Of a stretch of DNA of 64,000 nucleotides, positions 23,101 to 34,000 are shown piece by piece. Below the pieces are notes generated by a model. It was given only the letters and a program-made list of their open reading frames with translations. It ran no database searches and was not told the DNA's origin. The stretch is from Paenibacillus sp. SYP-B3998 (lineage in GTDB: Bacteria > Bacillota > Bacilli > Paenibacillales > NBRC-103111): the NCBI RefSeq assembly GCF_010820665.1, contig NZ_JAAIKC010000012.1, positions 97,136-161,135 on the forward strand, read 5' to 3'. Position numbers and translations under genes: made by a program. Within the stretch, counting starts at the first letter, position 1. The number at the start of each line of letters is the position of its first letter.

Positions 23101-26100
23101 TCCATATATTTGATCTCCATCAGCCTCAGCTTGCGATAACGGCTTTAAAAGTATAGTTCCGACTCCTTCGCCAGGCACATAGCCATCTCCACCACTGCCA
23201 AAACTTTCACATCTACCTTTACTTGACAAGAAGTTATACCGGCTCAAAAATAAATACTTATTTGGATGTAATGAAAGATTTACTCCCCCTACTACCGCAA
23301 GTTTACATCCCCCTTGCTTGATACTTTCGCATGCCACGTGTAGTGCCGTTAAAGAAGAAGAACACATGCTATCAATAGACATACTTGGTCCATTAAAATT
23401 GCAAAAATAAGATACCCTATTCGCGATTGATGATGATATTCCGGATAAAGCTAAGGGTTTACCTTTCATTTGACTCTGTATACCATATAGATGGTATTCT
23501 GCAAAAGTAACTCCTACAAAAACACCTACATTTCCTTCTAAACCAACATTTTTGTATTTGCTTAATGCCTCTCTTGTATATCCTGCATCCTCTATTGTCT
23601 CATAGACGCACTCCAAGAATAACCTTTCCTGTGGGTCCATGAATTCGGCATCCTCAGGCGAAATATTAAAAAATAACGGATCAAATTTATCCACATCAGC
23701 GATAAATCCTCCCCATTTGCTATTCATCTTTCCAGGCTTGAACTTATCTTCATCGTAATAGAGAGTGTAATCCCATCGATCTTTTGGTATTTCATCTACA
23801 CAGTCTTTTCCTGCTTTCAGGTTTTCCCAGAATTCATTTATGTCCTTTGCCTGCGGATAACGTCCGGAGAGGCCTATTACTGCAATGTCAATATTTTTGC
23901 TGTCATGAATAGGGAGGGCATCCAATTCTAACTTTGAAATACTTAGAGGGTTTGGTTTATTTGCAAAAGTTTGTATCACATCAGTCTTAAGTTCTGTAGA
24001 CTTCTTATTCCCTTCAATCTCATCGTTTTCTTTGCCATCTAGTTCGAATAATTCCATTAGTTTGTTTTTATATGTTTTTAAGAAATATTCAGCTAGAGAT
24101 TGAAGAGTCTGATATTCAAAAAATAGTGTCATCGATATTGATCCGAATGATTTCTCTAATTGTCCCGATAGCTGTTTTATCATTACCGAATCTATTCCAT
24201 ATGTCTCCAGTGAAACATCGGATTCTATCCGGTCTACCGGTATATTACTTACTGACGAGAGCACTTTTTTGAAATAATTTACTGTTTTCTCTTTCAGTAT
24301 ATTCTGAGTAAGCTGCGCCTTGTCTTCTTGTATTGCACTTAGTTCTTTCAGTTCTCCTTCTTTTTCTTCCAGTACTCTCGATGTTACATTTGTTCCTATT
24401 ATACTGTCAGTGTTAGTTTCTATCTTCGGAATCCAGTATCTCTCTCGTGCAAAGGGATATGTGGGCAAGCTTATCCTTTTGGGCTTCGCTTCTTTATACA
24501 ACCTTTCCCAATTAAAGTCCAAACCTTTCACCCAGAAATCCAATAGTTTCCCGTATTTTCTCTTGTTTATCCATGAGTCTAATGCCTTTTGTAAGTCTTC
24601 ATCCGCTTTGAAGATTGCCAGTGTATCCTTTTCCCTCTTCACACGGCCTACGTACATGTCTTCTATGTCTTCCTTATCCGCCAGAAATCCTCTCAGTTTT
24701 TCTTCCAGTTCTCTAATTGAGGTCACCGTCATTCCCAAACGAGCCCCCATAGCTTCTCGACCTATCTGTAAGGTGTATGCTATATCCGAAAGATCTTTAT
24801 CTTCAAATCTTCCTTTCTCTATCTCTCTCAATAACTGCTTCACTCGTTCTTTTAGCTTCTCTTCTTCCTTCCCTGATAATATGATTACCGCGGGATTCTC
24901 AACTGTTATGGTTATCGCAGAATGTTCTTCATTCTCCGGGATGTATTCTTCTATCACAAGATGGGCGTTCGATCCTCCGGCGCCGAATGAGGATATCCCC
25001 GCTATTCTTGGATATTCCTTCTTTTCTCCATCCTTCTCGATTACCGGGCGTTTCCATTCTTCTAACTCTTGTTGTACTTTGAATGGGGTCTTCTCAAAAT
25101 CTATGTTGGGATTTAATATTTTTGAATGCAAACTCGGTACCAGCTTTCCATACTTCATCTGCAACAACATCTTCGTTACACCCACGATCCCCGCAGCACT
25201 CTCTAAATGTCCGATATTGCTCTTGACTGAGCCTATCGCGCAAAACTGCTTTTCTTCCGTGTGGTCTTCAAAGGCCTTTGTAAGTGCTGTTATTTCTATG
25301 GGATCGCCTAACGCTGTTCCTGTACCATGGGCCTCTATGTAACTGATATTTCTTGCATCTACTCTTGCTTCTTTTATCGCTTCCCTTATCATGCTCGCTT
25401 GCGCGTTCGGATTCGGCACTGTGTAGCCGTTTGTCTTTCCTCCATGGTTTATTGCCGAGCCTTTGATAACTCCATAGATTTGGTCTCCATCTTCAATAGC
25501 TTTAGACAAGGGTTTTAGCAGTATCGCTCCGACTCCTTCTCCTGGCACATAACCGTCTCCACCTTTTCCAAAGCTTTCACATTTTCCTTTACTTGATACA
25601 AAATTACCCTGACCTAACAGTAAGTATTTATTGGGATGTATGGATACATTTACACCGCCGGCAATCGCGAGCTCGCATCCTCCTTGTTGTATGCTTTGAC
25701 AAGCCAAGTGTATGGCTACCAAAGATGAAGAGCACATCGTATTAAGGCCGATACTTGGACCATGAAAATTACAAAAATAAGATACACGATTAGCTACCGA
25801 TGACATAATCCCGTTAAGAGCAAGCATTCGACCTTGAGCTTGTTCCTGAGCTCCATAAAGTTGGTACTCATCATACATAACACCTACATAGACTCCAACA
25901 TTCCCTTCCAGTCCAAAGCGCTGATATTTGCTTAAGGTTTCCCTGGTATACCCTGCGTCCTCCAGTGTTTCAAGGACGCACTCCAAAAACAACCTCTCCT
26001 GCGGGTCCATGAATTCTGCTTCATGAGGAGTGATATTAAAAAATAACGGATCAAATTTATCTACATCATCCAGAAATCCTCCCCACTTGGTGTAAGTCTT

Positions 26101-28059
26101 CCCTATCTTATTCTTGTCTTCATCATAGTATAGATTGTAATCCCAACGCTCTTTCGGTATCTCGGTTATACAATCCTTACCTCCACACAGATTCTCCCAC
26201 AACTCATCCAGATTCTTTGCTTGTGGATATCGACCGGATACTCCGATGACGGCTATGTCTTCCTTCCCAGGCTTTTCTATAGTAGGAATGACTGGAAAGG
26301 CAAATCGCGAACGTTGTGGTTTTTTGATCACTTGTTTTACAGGTTCTTTATTGGCTGTGGATTTTTCAGGTTCTGCGATAGATTGTACTTTTTTCTTCTC
26401 AATCCCCAGCAGCTCTATCAGTCTATCTCTGTGGGATTCAATAAAGTACCCTGTTATGGAGTGGATGTTCTGATATTCAAAAAACAATGTCTTTGATAGT
26501 GAGCCAAAGGTTTTCTCCAACTCATCAGTCATTTGCATGATCACTAAGGAATCTATCCCGTATTTTTCCATAGGGGCGTCTGATTCTATGCGGTTTACCG
26601 GTAACTTGATTACGGATGACAGCAACTTCTTGAAATAGGTTTCCGCCTTCTCTTGCAGTGTTTCTTGAGCCACTGTTATCTTATTACGTCTTTCTTCTGT
26701 TGCTTCATTTTTTCCTGATGATGCTATACGGCTTTCTTTTTCAATAAACACTTCACGAAGTTTCTTAATATCTCCTTCCATAATCATCACCTGATCATTT
26801 TCTTGAACCAAAGCTTTATAGAAGGCTTTTATACCTGTCTCTGTCTTCATGGGGATCATGCCTATATTCTTAAACATGATTTTCTCGATCTCTTTGTCGA
26901 TATGCATTCCGCCTTTTTCCCATAACGGCCAGTTTATCGAGAGGGTTTTTCCCCGGCGTTCTCCCTTCTCTACTAATTTATTTCTATAGCTTGCATACAC
27001 ATCCATAAACGCATTCGCTACCGCATAATCTGCCTGACCCGGGTTCCCGGATTCTCCTGCTCCTGATGAGAATAGAATGATAAAGTCAAGATTTACATCT
27101 CTTGTGAACTCATCAATATGCCATAATCCGGTTACTTTGGGCTTAAGTACTTCCACGAATTCTTCTTCTGTTTTATTGATGATATAATTATCCCGTATTA
27201 CCCCGGCACTATGAAAAATTCCATTTAGCGCGCCATAGGTTTCTATTATTCCGGCTATCAATTCCTTGACTTGTTCTTTTTCTGCGATATCCGTCCGCCT
27301 GTATTCGACTATAGCTCCCATTTCTTTTAAGACGTTCAATTGGGCTTGTTTAATCTCATTTAGCTCTGATCTTCCAGTCAGGATCAATTTTACATCTTTT
27401 GCTTTTTCCGCTACCTCTTCAGCGAATATAAAGCCTAAGCCCCCGACCCCTCCTGTTATTAGATATATACCTCCTTCTTTCCAAGGAATTTCTTCTTCAT
27501 TGCTTCGATCGAGTAATCTCGTTTCCTCGATGCTTTTGATAGATCTCACACCTTCATTGTCGTATCTTATCTCTCTATCTTGCAGTCTTAGACTGTTCGC
27601 TTCCAGCTTTTCGACTATTGCTTCAATCTTTCTTTCAGCAGATAGTTGAATAATCTGATACAAAAGTTTTGGATTCTCTAATTGAGCTGTCTTTAATAGT
27701 CCCCCTAACCCTCTAAATATTTCTTTATCCTCATCAGTAAAGACGACGATTTGAACCAGAACACTTCCTTTCGGTTTACTCTTAAGAATGCTTTTTATCT
27801 CAATAAACACTTGTTTTGCATACTTTTCATATCTGATACCCAAACCCTTCTCTTCGCTTCGTAATATTCGACATCTCACCCCTGCTATCCGAGTTTCAAG
27901 GTTTTCAGAGGTTATTCCTTTATCCGCTTCACACAGTATGATTTCGCGCTGTACGCGATCAGGCATTGTTTCTACTTGTATGGTGTCTGATTCCTTCCAT
28001 ACGGGATGCAGCATTATAGTGCCAATATCTGCTCCTTCACTCTTTCTTTCAAACATCAT
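17152..28059 (-). CDS. trans-AT PKS, ORF2 (KR-ACP-KS3-ACP-KS4-DH-KR-ACP-KS5(0)-ACP)
   Basis: The 3635-aa synthase starts at tandem ATGs (28059 or 28056) behind AGGGAGGGCAAAG, overlapping the ORF1 stop by 11 bases. It begins directly with the KR half of a module whose KS-DH half ends ORF1. Domains by residue: KR near 197-380 (TGGVGGLG, ADYAVAN); ACP near 503; KS3 600-1040 (Cys 775, HGTGT, NIGH) followed directly by ACP near 1290 with no reductive domain; KS4 1388-1830; DH 2020-2300 with HVVMGEKILP and HPSLLD, apparently intact; KR near 2496-2680; ACP near 2795; KS5 2900-3330 with Cys near 3070 but AAASGSE in place of HGTGT, so a KS0; final ACP near 3590 (LGLDS). Both KRs have Asp at the B-type position (IRDN). 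The DH-KR stretch at 19877-22175 is nearly duplicated at 26771-29127, across the ORF1/ORF2 border. Confidence 0.94.
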   Translation of the reverse strand: MMFERKSEGADIGTIMLHPVWKESDTIQVETMPDRVQREIILCEADKGITSENLETRIAGVRCRILRSEEKGLGIRYEKYAKQVFIEIKSILKSKPKGSVLVQIVVFTDEDKEIFRGLGGLLKTAQLENPKLLYQIIQLSAERKIEAIVEKLEANSLRLQDREIRYDNEGVRSIKSIEETRLLDRSNEEEIPWKEGGIYLITGGVGGLGFIFAEEVAEKAKDVKLILTGRSELNEIKQAQLNVLKEMGAIVEYRRTDIAEKEQVKELIAGIIETYGALNGIFHSAGVIRDNYIINKTEEEFVEVLKPKVTGLWHIDEFTRDVNLDFIILFSSGAGESGNPGQADYAVANAFMDVYASYRNKLVEKGERRGKTLSINWPLWEKGGMHIDKEIEKIMFKNIGMIPMKTETGIKAFYKALVQENDQVMIMEGDIKKLREVFIEKESRIASSGKNEATEERRNKITVAQETLQEKAETYFKKLLSSVIKLPVNRIESDAPMEKYGIDSLVIMQMTDELEKTFGSLSKTLFFEYQNIHSITGYFIESHRDRLIELLGIEKKKVQSIAEPEKSTANKEPVKQVIKKPQRSRFAFPVIPTIEKPGKEDIAVIGVSGRYPQAKNLDELWENLCGGKDCITEIPKERWDYNLYYDEDKNKIGKTYTKWGGFLDDVDKFDPLFFNITPHEAEFMDPQERLFLECVLETLEDAGYTRETLSKYQRFGLEGNVGVYVGVMYDEYQLYGAQEQAQGRMLALNGIMSSVANRVSYFCNFHGPSIGLNTMCSSSLVAIHLACQSIQQGGCELAIAGGVNVSIHPNKYLLLGQGNFVSSKGKCESFGKGGDGYVPGEGVGAILLKPLSKAIEDGDQIYGVIKGSAINHGGKTNGYTVPNPNAQASMIREAIKEARVDARNISYIEAHGTGTALGDPIEITALTKAFEDHTEEKQFCAIGSVKSNIGHLESAAGIVGVTKMLLQMKYGKLVPSLHSKILNPNIDFEKTPFKVQQELEEWKRPVIEKDGEKKEYPRIAGISSFGAGGSNAHLVIEEYIPENEEHSAITITVENPAVIILSGKEEEKLKERVKQLLREIEKGRFEDKDLSDIAYTLQIGREAMGARLGMTVTSIRELEEKLRGFLADKEDIEDMYVGRVKREKDTLAIFKADEDLQKALDSWINKRKYGKLLDFWVKGLDFNWERLYKEAKPKRISLPTYPFARERYWIPKIETNTDSIIGTNVTSRVLEEKEGELKELSAIQEDKAQLTQNILKEKTVNYFKKVLSSVSNIPVDRIESDVSLETYGIDSVMIKQLSGQLEKSFGSISMTLFFEYQTLQSLAEYFLKTYKNKLMELFELDGKENDEIEGNKKSTELKTDVIQTFANKPNPLSISKLELDALPIHDSKNIDIAVIGLSGRYPQAKDINEFWENLKAGKDCVDEIPKDRWDYTLYYDEDKFKPGKMNSKWGGFIADVDKFDPLFFNISPEDAEFMDPQERLFLECVYETIEDAGYTREALSKYKNVGLEGNVGVFVGVTFAEYHLYGIQSQMKGKPLALSGISSSIANRVSYFCNFNGPSMSIDSMCSSSLTALHVACESIKQGGCKLAVVGGVNLSLHPNKYLFLSRYNFLSSKGRCESFGSGGDGYVPGEGVGTILLKPLSQAEADGDQIYGIIKSTAINHGGKTNGYSVPNLSAQANVINKALIEAKVNPRSISYIEAHGTGTSLGDPIEIAGITKAFNEYTNERGFCAIGSAKSNIGHLEAAAAIAGVSKVLLQIKHKQLVPSLHSEVLNSNIDFKTTPFRVQQELEEWIPPVVEIEGEMKEYPRIAGISSFGAGGSSGHIIIEEYIPKIQEQNQMTITVQNPALIVLSAKKEDSLKDQVKRLLEAIKNQRFEDKDLVDIAYTLQVGRETMEERLGVIVISIDDLKEKLDGFLKGKIDIVDLYKSQGKKQHNIVSLLKSNEELQEVIGKWIERKKYSTLLDLWVTGLDVDWERLYTYSKPKRISLPTYPFARERYWLPEIEAEAEENSVAGLKANGYLHPLLHRNTSNLEGQRFSSTLTGNEFFLRDHVVMGEKILPGAAYLEMIRAAIHESVPRAEESVIKLKNIVWSRPIDVNGKSQDVHISVYPEENSEISYEIYSEGSNREEEAIVHCQGRAVFVSTSESPHLERIDIRKLQTECNDKIITGNECYEKFRALGIDYGSGHQGIDCIYVGEGKVLAKLTMPESVRAKAEDYLLHPSLLDSAIQAAIGLSMNNPSLPSTLEQLEVIDKCSENMWAFVRKTEGVTSDDKMQTLNIDICDENGKIHVRMKKFAFRALEAESEDKTDIGSIMLHPVWKQSGTIQVETMPNRVQREIILCEADKRITAESLETRITGARCRILRSEEKNLGIRYEKYAKQLFAEIKSILKSKPKGSVLVQIVVFTDEDKEIFRGLGGLLKTAQLENSKLLYQIIQLSAEREIAAIVEKLEANSRSLQDREIRYDDEGVRYLKSLEETALLDRSNEEEFPWKEGGVYLITGGAGGLGFLFAEEIAEKVKDVKLILTGRSELNETKQAQLNVLKEMGAIVEYKRTDITTKEQVKELIAEITETYGTLNGIFHSAGVIRDNYIINKTEEEFVEVLKPKVTGLLHVDEFTRDIHLDFILLFSSGAGESGNPGQADYAAANAFMDVYASYRNKLVEKGERWGKTLSINWPLWEKGGMHVDKEIEKIMFEKIGMIPMKTETGIKAFYKALVQENDQVMILEGDTAKIRKKIRLTQLKEDTHQPKLNMKEVNIDILKEKVIHKLTVLLGESIKLNINQIDTEEPFDTYGIDSIKLTLLNQKIADYFNNLSNTLFFEYRNLSTLGEYLASEYPDECMKWTGNEIEVEVENSSDRSSATKSSVTKNSTLFPKLTLKRSKPDSIKRSWGSVGYDHHENEPIAVIGVSGRFPKAKNVDEFWENLKSGKSCITELPEERWSLEGFFNPDREEAVAQRKSFSKWGGFLEGFADFDPLFFNISPAEAERMDPQERLFLEECWKAVEDAGYVPSKIDESLRKHIGVFGGVTKTGFNLWNNTSNKFFNTSFSSLVNRLSYFMDFHGPSVPVDTMCSSSLAALHQACESIRNREIKMAIVGAVNLYLHPSNYISLSQAGLISDSSSSSVFDKGGIGFIPSEGVGAVVLKRLSDAEKDNDHIWALIKGSAVSHSGKTNGYNVPDPAKQAAVIQQALNTANVDPRSIRHFEAAASGSEMVDAIEMSAISKVFQKFRDQESQFYTMGSVKSVLGHGESVSGMAQFIKALLQFKHKMLCPTKLPEQLNPNIKFNTLPFKIETNFVEWPNMDVDGDRSPRRIGINSFGAGGVYSHLILEEYDKPADHAIVIPSKGTPNLFVFSAKTNHSLRRYLQIWKEYLAKQPDLDLCQLAYILQNKREAMKRRFASIAQNTEQLINNIEDYLNDVTNHNSYTENMNKGGNSQSTLQNPLFDHQIDNLNSEKDLSKWAQLWVNGASLSWEKLYNDNVPKHISQLPTYPFRQKQFWLNVKEDNLSNESESQDFISLDAILGTEFISLESILHQEDENYNYSIINDNQSEDSPETLEIQQLIKEILYEILYLDDLDEFDNEANFMELGLDSILSGKFIQKMNSKCNLNLRETVMFDYPNTFQLSKYIASQLIWEVR

Positions 28060-31000
28060 CTTTGCCCTCCCTTTCTACTTCCAGCGCTCTGAATGCAAAC
28101 TTTTTCATCCGTACATGGATCTTACCGTTTTCATCACATATGTCGATATCAAGCTTCTGCATTTTATCATCGGAAGTAACACCTTCACTCTTTCTTGCAA
28201 ACACCCACATGTTTTCGCTGCATCTGTCTATAACTTCCAACTCTTCTAGGGCGAAGGGTAATTTTGGCTTTGTTCTTTCCTTATTCCCTGTAGTGCCGTT
28301 ACCTATTGATAAACCGATAGTTGACTGTATGGCGGAGTCTAGGACGCTTGGATGCAGGATATATTCTTCCGCTTTTGCTCTTACTGATTCCGGCATAGTG
28401 AGCTTTGCCAATACCTTACCTTCTCCGACGTATATGCACTCGATACCCTGGTGTCCACTTCCATAATCGATCCCTAAGGTTCTAAATTTCTCGTAACATT
28501 CGCTTCCGGTTATCATTTTATCGTTACATTCGGTTTGTAATTTTCGAACATCTATACGTTCTGAATACCGTGACTCACTTGTCGGAACGAAAACCGCTCG
28601 ACCCTGACAGTGGACGATTGCCTCTTCTTCCCTATTCGATCCTTCGCTATATATCTCATAGCTAATCTCACTGTTTTCTTCCGGATATACACTAATGTGT
28701 ACCTCCTGACCTTTACCGTTTACGCCGAGCGGTCTTAACCACACGATATTCTTTAGTTTTATTGCGCTTTCTTCTGCCCTTGGTACTGATTCATGAATCG
28801 CTGCTCTGATCATCTCCAGGTATGCCGCTCCAGGCAGTATTTTGTCTCCCATTACGACATGATCCCTTAAGAAAAACTCATTCCCGGTCAGCGTACTGCT
28901 GAATCTTTGTTCTTCCAAATTAGATGTGTTCCTATGGAGCAAAGGGTGTAAATAGCCATTTGCCTTTAGACCCTCTACACGATTTCCCTCCGCTTCAGCT
29001 TCTATTTCCGAAAGCCAGTATCGTTCCCGTGCGAAAGGATATGTCGGCAAGCTTATCCTTTGGGGCTTACTGTAGGTATATAGCCTTTCCCAATCAACGT
29101 CTAAGCCTGTTACCCATAAGTCTAGCAGTTTTTCATATTTTCTCTTGTTTATCCATGATTCGATCGCTTTTTGAATGTCTTCATCAGCGCCCAAAACTGC
29201 CCCCATGGCTCTATCACTCTTAACACACCCGCGAAAAATATTTTCAGTTTCATCCTTATTTTCAAGATATGCACTAAGCTTTATCTCCAATTGCGCCAGA
29301 GACGTCACCGTCATGGCCATTCGCTCTTCCAGTGTCGCTCGTCCGACCTGGAGCGTATAAGCGATATCAATCAAATCTCCATTTGAAAGCCGCTGACTTT
29401 TTACTACTGCCAATAAATTGTCCGCCTGCTCTCGAAGTCTTTCTTCATTCATTGCTGATAATACGATGATGACTGAATTCTGCTGGGTAATATTGATCTC
29501 CACACTTCTTGCTTCAGCAGGCATATACTCCTCCACTATGACGTGCGCGTTTGCTCCTCCTGCTCCAAAAGATGATATACCCGCTCGCCGTGGAAATCTC
29601 TTAGTGTCAATTATTGGTCGATTCCATTCTGACAGTTCCTGCTGGACAACAAATGATGTCTTGCTAAAATCTATACGCGGGTTCAACGTACTGGAATGCA
29701 GTGAAGGCACTATCTGCCCATACTTCATCTGTAGCAACACTTTAGTCAAGCCGGCAATACCCGCCGCACTCTCTAAATGACCTATGTTCGACTTTACCGA
29801 ACCTATCGCGCAAAACTGTTTATCATTTGTACTCTCTTCAAACGCGCCTGTAAGACCCGCAATCTCAATTGGATCTCCCAGCTCCGTACCTGTACCATGT
29901 GCTTCAAGATAACTTATTGTTCTCGCGTCAATATCGGCCCGTTGTAATGCTTCTTTAACCAACTGACGATGCATATTCGGATTGGGCACAGTATACCCAT
30001 TAGTCTTTCCTCCAGCGTTTATCATGCTCCCTTTGATAATTCCGTAAATATGATCTCCGTCCTTTTCCGCGGCAGATAAGGGCTTTAACACGATAGCTCC
30101 TACTCCCTCTGCGTCTACGAAGCCATCTGCCCCTGCTCCAAATGACTTGCATTCATTACCCGAAGATAACATTGTTTTTCCTGATAATCTTTGGTAATGA
30201 AAAGGATTTACAATCAAATTGACTCCACCTGCAATGGCACATTCACTAGTCCCGTTATAAAGACTCTCCACTGCCAGGTGTATCGCTACCAAGGACGATG
30301 AGCACGCAGTATCTATTGACATACTCGGCCCTTGAAAATTCATGACATAGGAGACACGATTCGCTATCGACCAAAATGAGGCCCCCGTGATGTAATCCCC
30401 ATTCATCGCTCCAGCAAAAACACCTACTTTTCTCGTGGCGCTTATATTGTCTGGAGTGTATCCGGCATCCTCAATACTTGCATATACCGTCTCCAGGAAT
30501 AATCGCTCCTGGGGATCCATTTGCTCGGCTTCTCTTGGTGATATCCCGAAAAATAACGGATCAAACTTATCTATATCTTCAATAAAACCGCCCCACTTGG
30601 TGTATATCCCTCCATAAGCCTTTTTATCTTCGGTATAATACTTCTTCCAATCCCATCTGTCCTTTGGGATCTCTGTAATACAATTTTTTCCCTTCTTAAG
30701 ATTGTCCCATAAGGCTTCGATATTTTTGGCTTGAGGATAACGTCCGGCTACTCCGATGATCGCAATATCCTGTACTCCAGGATAAACACGATTACTTCCC
30801 ATAATGGCCCTATCATTTACAAAAGAGGTCTCATCTACTTTAGTAGCTGAGACCTCTTTCCTGGTTACCAGTGAAGCAGTTACTGATAAACTCTGATCAA
30901 CATTTGAAACAAATTTTCCAGTTATTACTTCACTATGATTGTTGATAAAATAATCTACAAGCTCATCTAATGAATTGTACTCATAAAATAGGGTGCTAGA

Positions 31001-34000
31001 TAAAGCCCCAAAAACCTGTTCTAATTGTCCATTCAGCTCCATAATCATTAATGAATTAAAACCAAATTGCTCAAAACTTTTTTTGCCGATAACTTGCTGA
31101 ACTGACATTTTTGTAACAACAGCAATTTTTTCAGCAATTACTTCTTTTACTTTTTGTTTATCAGGTGCTTGCTGACTCGTTTCAATATATAAATTGGGGG
31201 AATCCGCATATTGATCATTGAAGTTATTATTTAACTTGAATTTATTCCCATATAGAACACCAATGTTCGCATAACGACTTGATAAAATAGCAAAAAGAGC
31301 TTCTAGAGCAATTTCGTCTGTTAGACCTTCCCATCCCTTGTCATCTTTCATTTTATTGAGAGCTAACTCTGATAATTGCATTCCACCTGATAACCACAGT
31401 GGCCAATTAATAGAAATACTTTTTCCAGATAAATGTCCCTTTTGACACTCACTATCTCTATAGCTAGCAAAATAATCTATAAATCCATTAGCATAAGCAT
31501 AATCTGACTGCCCCTTATTCCCAAAAGAAGATGTAATAGATGAAAAAAGGACCATAAAATCTAATTTTTCAGTACTCGTATACTTATTCAAATAAACAGT
31601 TCCTGCAACTTTAGCTTTTATGACTTCTTCAAAGTCACTCCAGTCTTTATTAAAAAACAGCCCATCATTAATGACACCAGCACAATGAAAAACACCTCTT
31701 ATAGGTCCCAACTCGGTAGTTATAACGGTCAGTACATCTTTAACGCTGCTCTCTACGGCAAGGTCGCAGCTTTGATAAACCACATTATCACTTTGAATAG
31801 AAGCTAGTAATCGATCCGTTTTTGCATCATGAGTGGACCTGCCGAGTAACACAATTTTTGTTAATGGGTGCCGGCTGAGATAACGAGCTATAACTAAACC
31901 AATGCCACCTAATCCACCTGTAATGATATAGACACCATTGAAATGATCATTTTTTGATAATTCAATAGCCGTTTCTTTCAGCTCTTTTTCCATTCTGACT
32001 GTATGGTTATACTTAATTTCTGCTGAAGAAGAAAGATGAAAAAGCTCCTCTATCGTCCTTCTACTATCTACTTCCATCCAGTTATGGGTCAATGTCCTGA
32101 ATCGAAAAGCAGGATTTTCTAAGCATATTGTTTGCATAAAAGGACCAAGACCAGCATAAAAAGGATAATTTTCATTATCCTTAGTGTCTATTAAACATAA
32201 CAAATTATAATTTCGCTTTTCTCTTAATTTCATCAATGCTTTACAAAGTAAATATAAAGGATGTACCACTTCTTTGGCTCTGGACAATGGTGCTTCACTG
32301 TTATTTTTTATAACAGGAAAATAAATCAAGTTAGAAAAATCAATGGAATGTGCATTAAAACTATCTAATAACTTATGATAGTCATGCGCATCATGAAAAT
32401 TTATTTGATAGAGATTATTATCATTAATAAATTGTGTTCCTGCTTTAACCAGAATTACTCTTTTCACTAAATTTTCCTGCAAAATTGCCTGATAATTAGT
32501 ATCATCATGATCGAAAAGGACCACTGTTTCCTGCTTGAAAATTTTATTACTATTCATATATTTTTCATTCCAATGTGGAGTATAAAACAATAGTTGTGAA
32601 GCTTTTTCTGACAGCGCTTTTAACATAAAATCTTCTACTTCAACCAGAGTTTCACCTGATTTATCATATATATTAATATTACATTTTACATATAAATCTG
32701 TTTCATTGTGTTGCATGATTTTGATTAATGAATAACAGGGAGCCGTAAGTGTCTTATAAACACGAACTTTTCCAATTGAAAACGGAAGATACATATTTCC
32801 AGAAGAAAAAATATTCTTAAAGCCAACAACAGCATGCAATGCACCATCAAGTAAGATGGGATGAAGAATACCATTTTCATAGCTAATCCGATCTATTCCA
32901 AAATCAACTTGTGCTAGTAATTCATTGTTATTCATAAAAACATTTTGTACGACTTGATAAGCTGCGCCATACTGACACTTTGACTTAAGATGCTGATTAT
33001 AAATAGCTTGTTTATTATATCTTAAATGAGAATTAGCAATAAAACTTTCAATATCAAATGGTTTTAGAGAGCTATTCTGAGATTCTTTATATGCTCCAGT
33101 AACAATGATGTCATCCCCACTACTGAGAACAAAAGTCATAGCTGAGGTATCAATTGATAAAGTTATGCTTGTATCCTGCTCTCCTAAATGGACTGATTTA
33201 ATTAAGTTGACGTTTTCTATTACGATTTCATCTTTAAGGACATTATGCATTTCCAAAGCCTTATAGATCATTTCCACAAAAAAGGTTCCAGGAATAATAA
33301 TTGTTTCATTGATCCTATGATCCTTAACTAGCTCATTTTGATTGTTTAATAAAACAGTAAAATGAATTTTATGCCTTTCCCTCACTATATTTTCAAATAA
33401 AGCGTGCTTTAAAGACTTTGTTGAATTGATTTGTTGCTTGTCTGATCTTTCAATCCAAAATCGCTTCTTTTCAAAAGGATATGTAGGTAATGAAATCTTT
33501 TTATAACGAGTGTTTCGATACAATTTTTCCCAGTTTATTTTACTTCCATTAAGATAAGTGTTTTTCAAGCTTTCCATATGTTCTTTATATGCCATATTAT
33601 TTATTTCTGGCTTATTTAATAGATCAATTATTTTATCCCATTCAGCATTATCATTATTTCCAACTACTTCAACATTTATATTCTCATAAGTCTTTTCAAG
33701 TATAGCTAGCAATTGTTCCTTACTCTCTACAACAAATGCTAATCTTTCATCAAAATGATTTCTACCTATACTCAACGTGTATGCAATATCCCCAATGGAT
33801 TGTTCATGAGATCTTTTTAACCACTCACCAAGCTTTTTTACTTTCTGCATAAGACTCTCATTTGATTTAGCTGATATCGGTATCAAATAACATGGTTGTT
33901 TAATCGTGTATCTATTACTATCATTTTTAAATTCTTCAATGACAACATGACTATTAGTACCACTAAATCCAAAAGAGCTGACAGCAGCTTTTCTCAGAGT

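Noticed and set aside
28049..28062. Programmed +1 frameshift joining ORF1 and ORF2
   Set aside because: The overlap reads GTT TGA with no good slippery codon at the right distance from the RBS-like sequence, and ORF2 has its own strong RBS and starts. Re-initiation is simpler.
20372..28466. Long plus-strand open frames over the PKS genes (for example 24320-25342 and 27788-28249)
   Set aside because: They mirror the duplicated minus-strand PKS sequence, lack plausible RBSs and encode Ser/Leu-rich shadow peptides without domain signatures.
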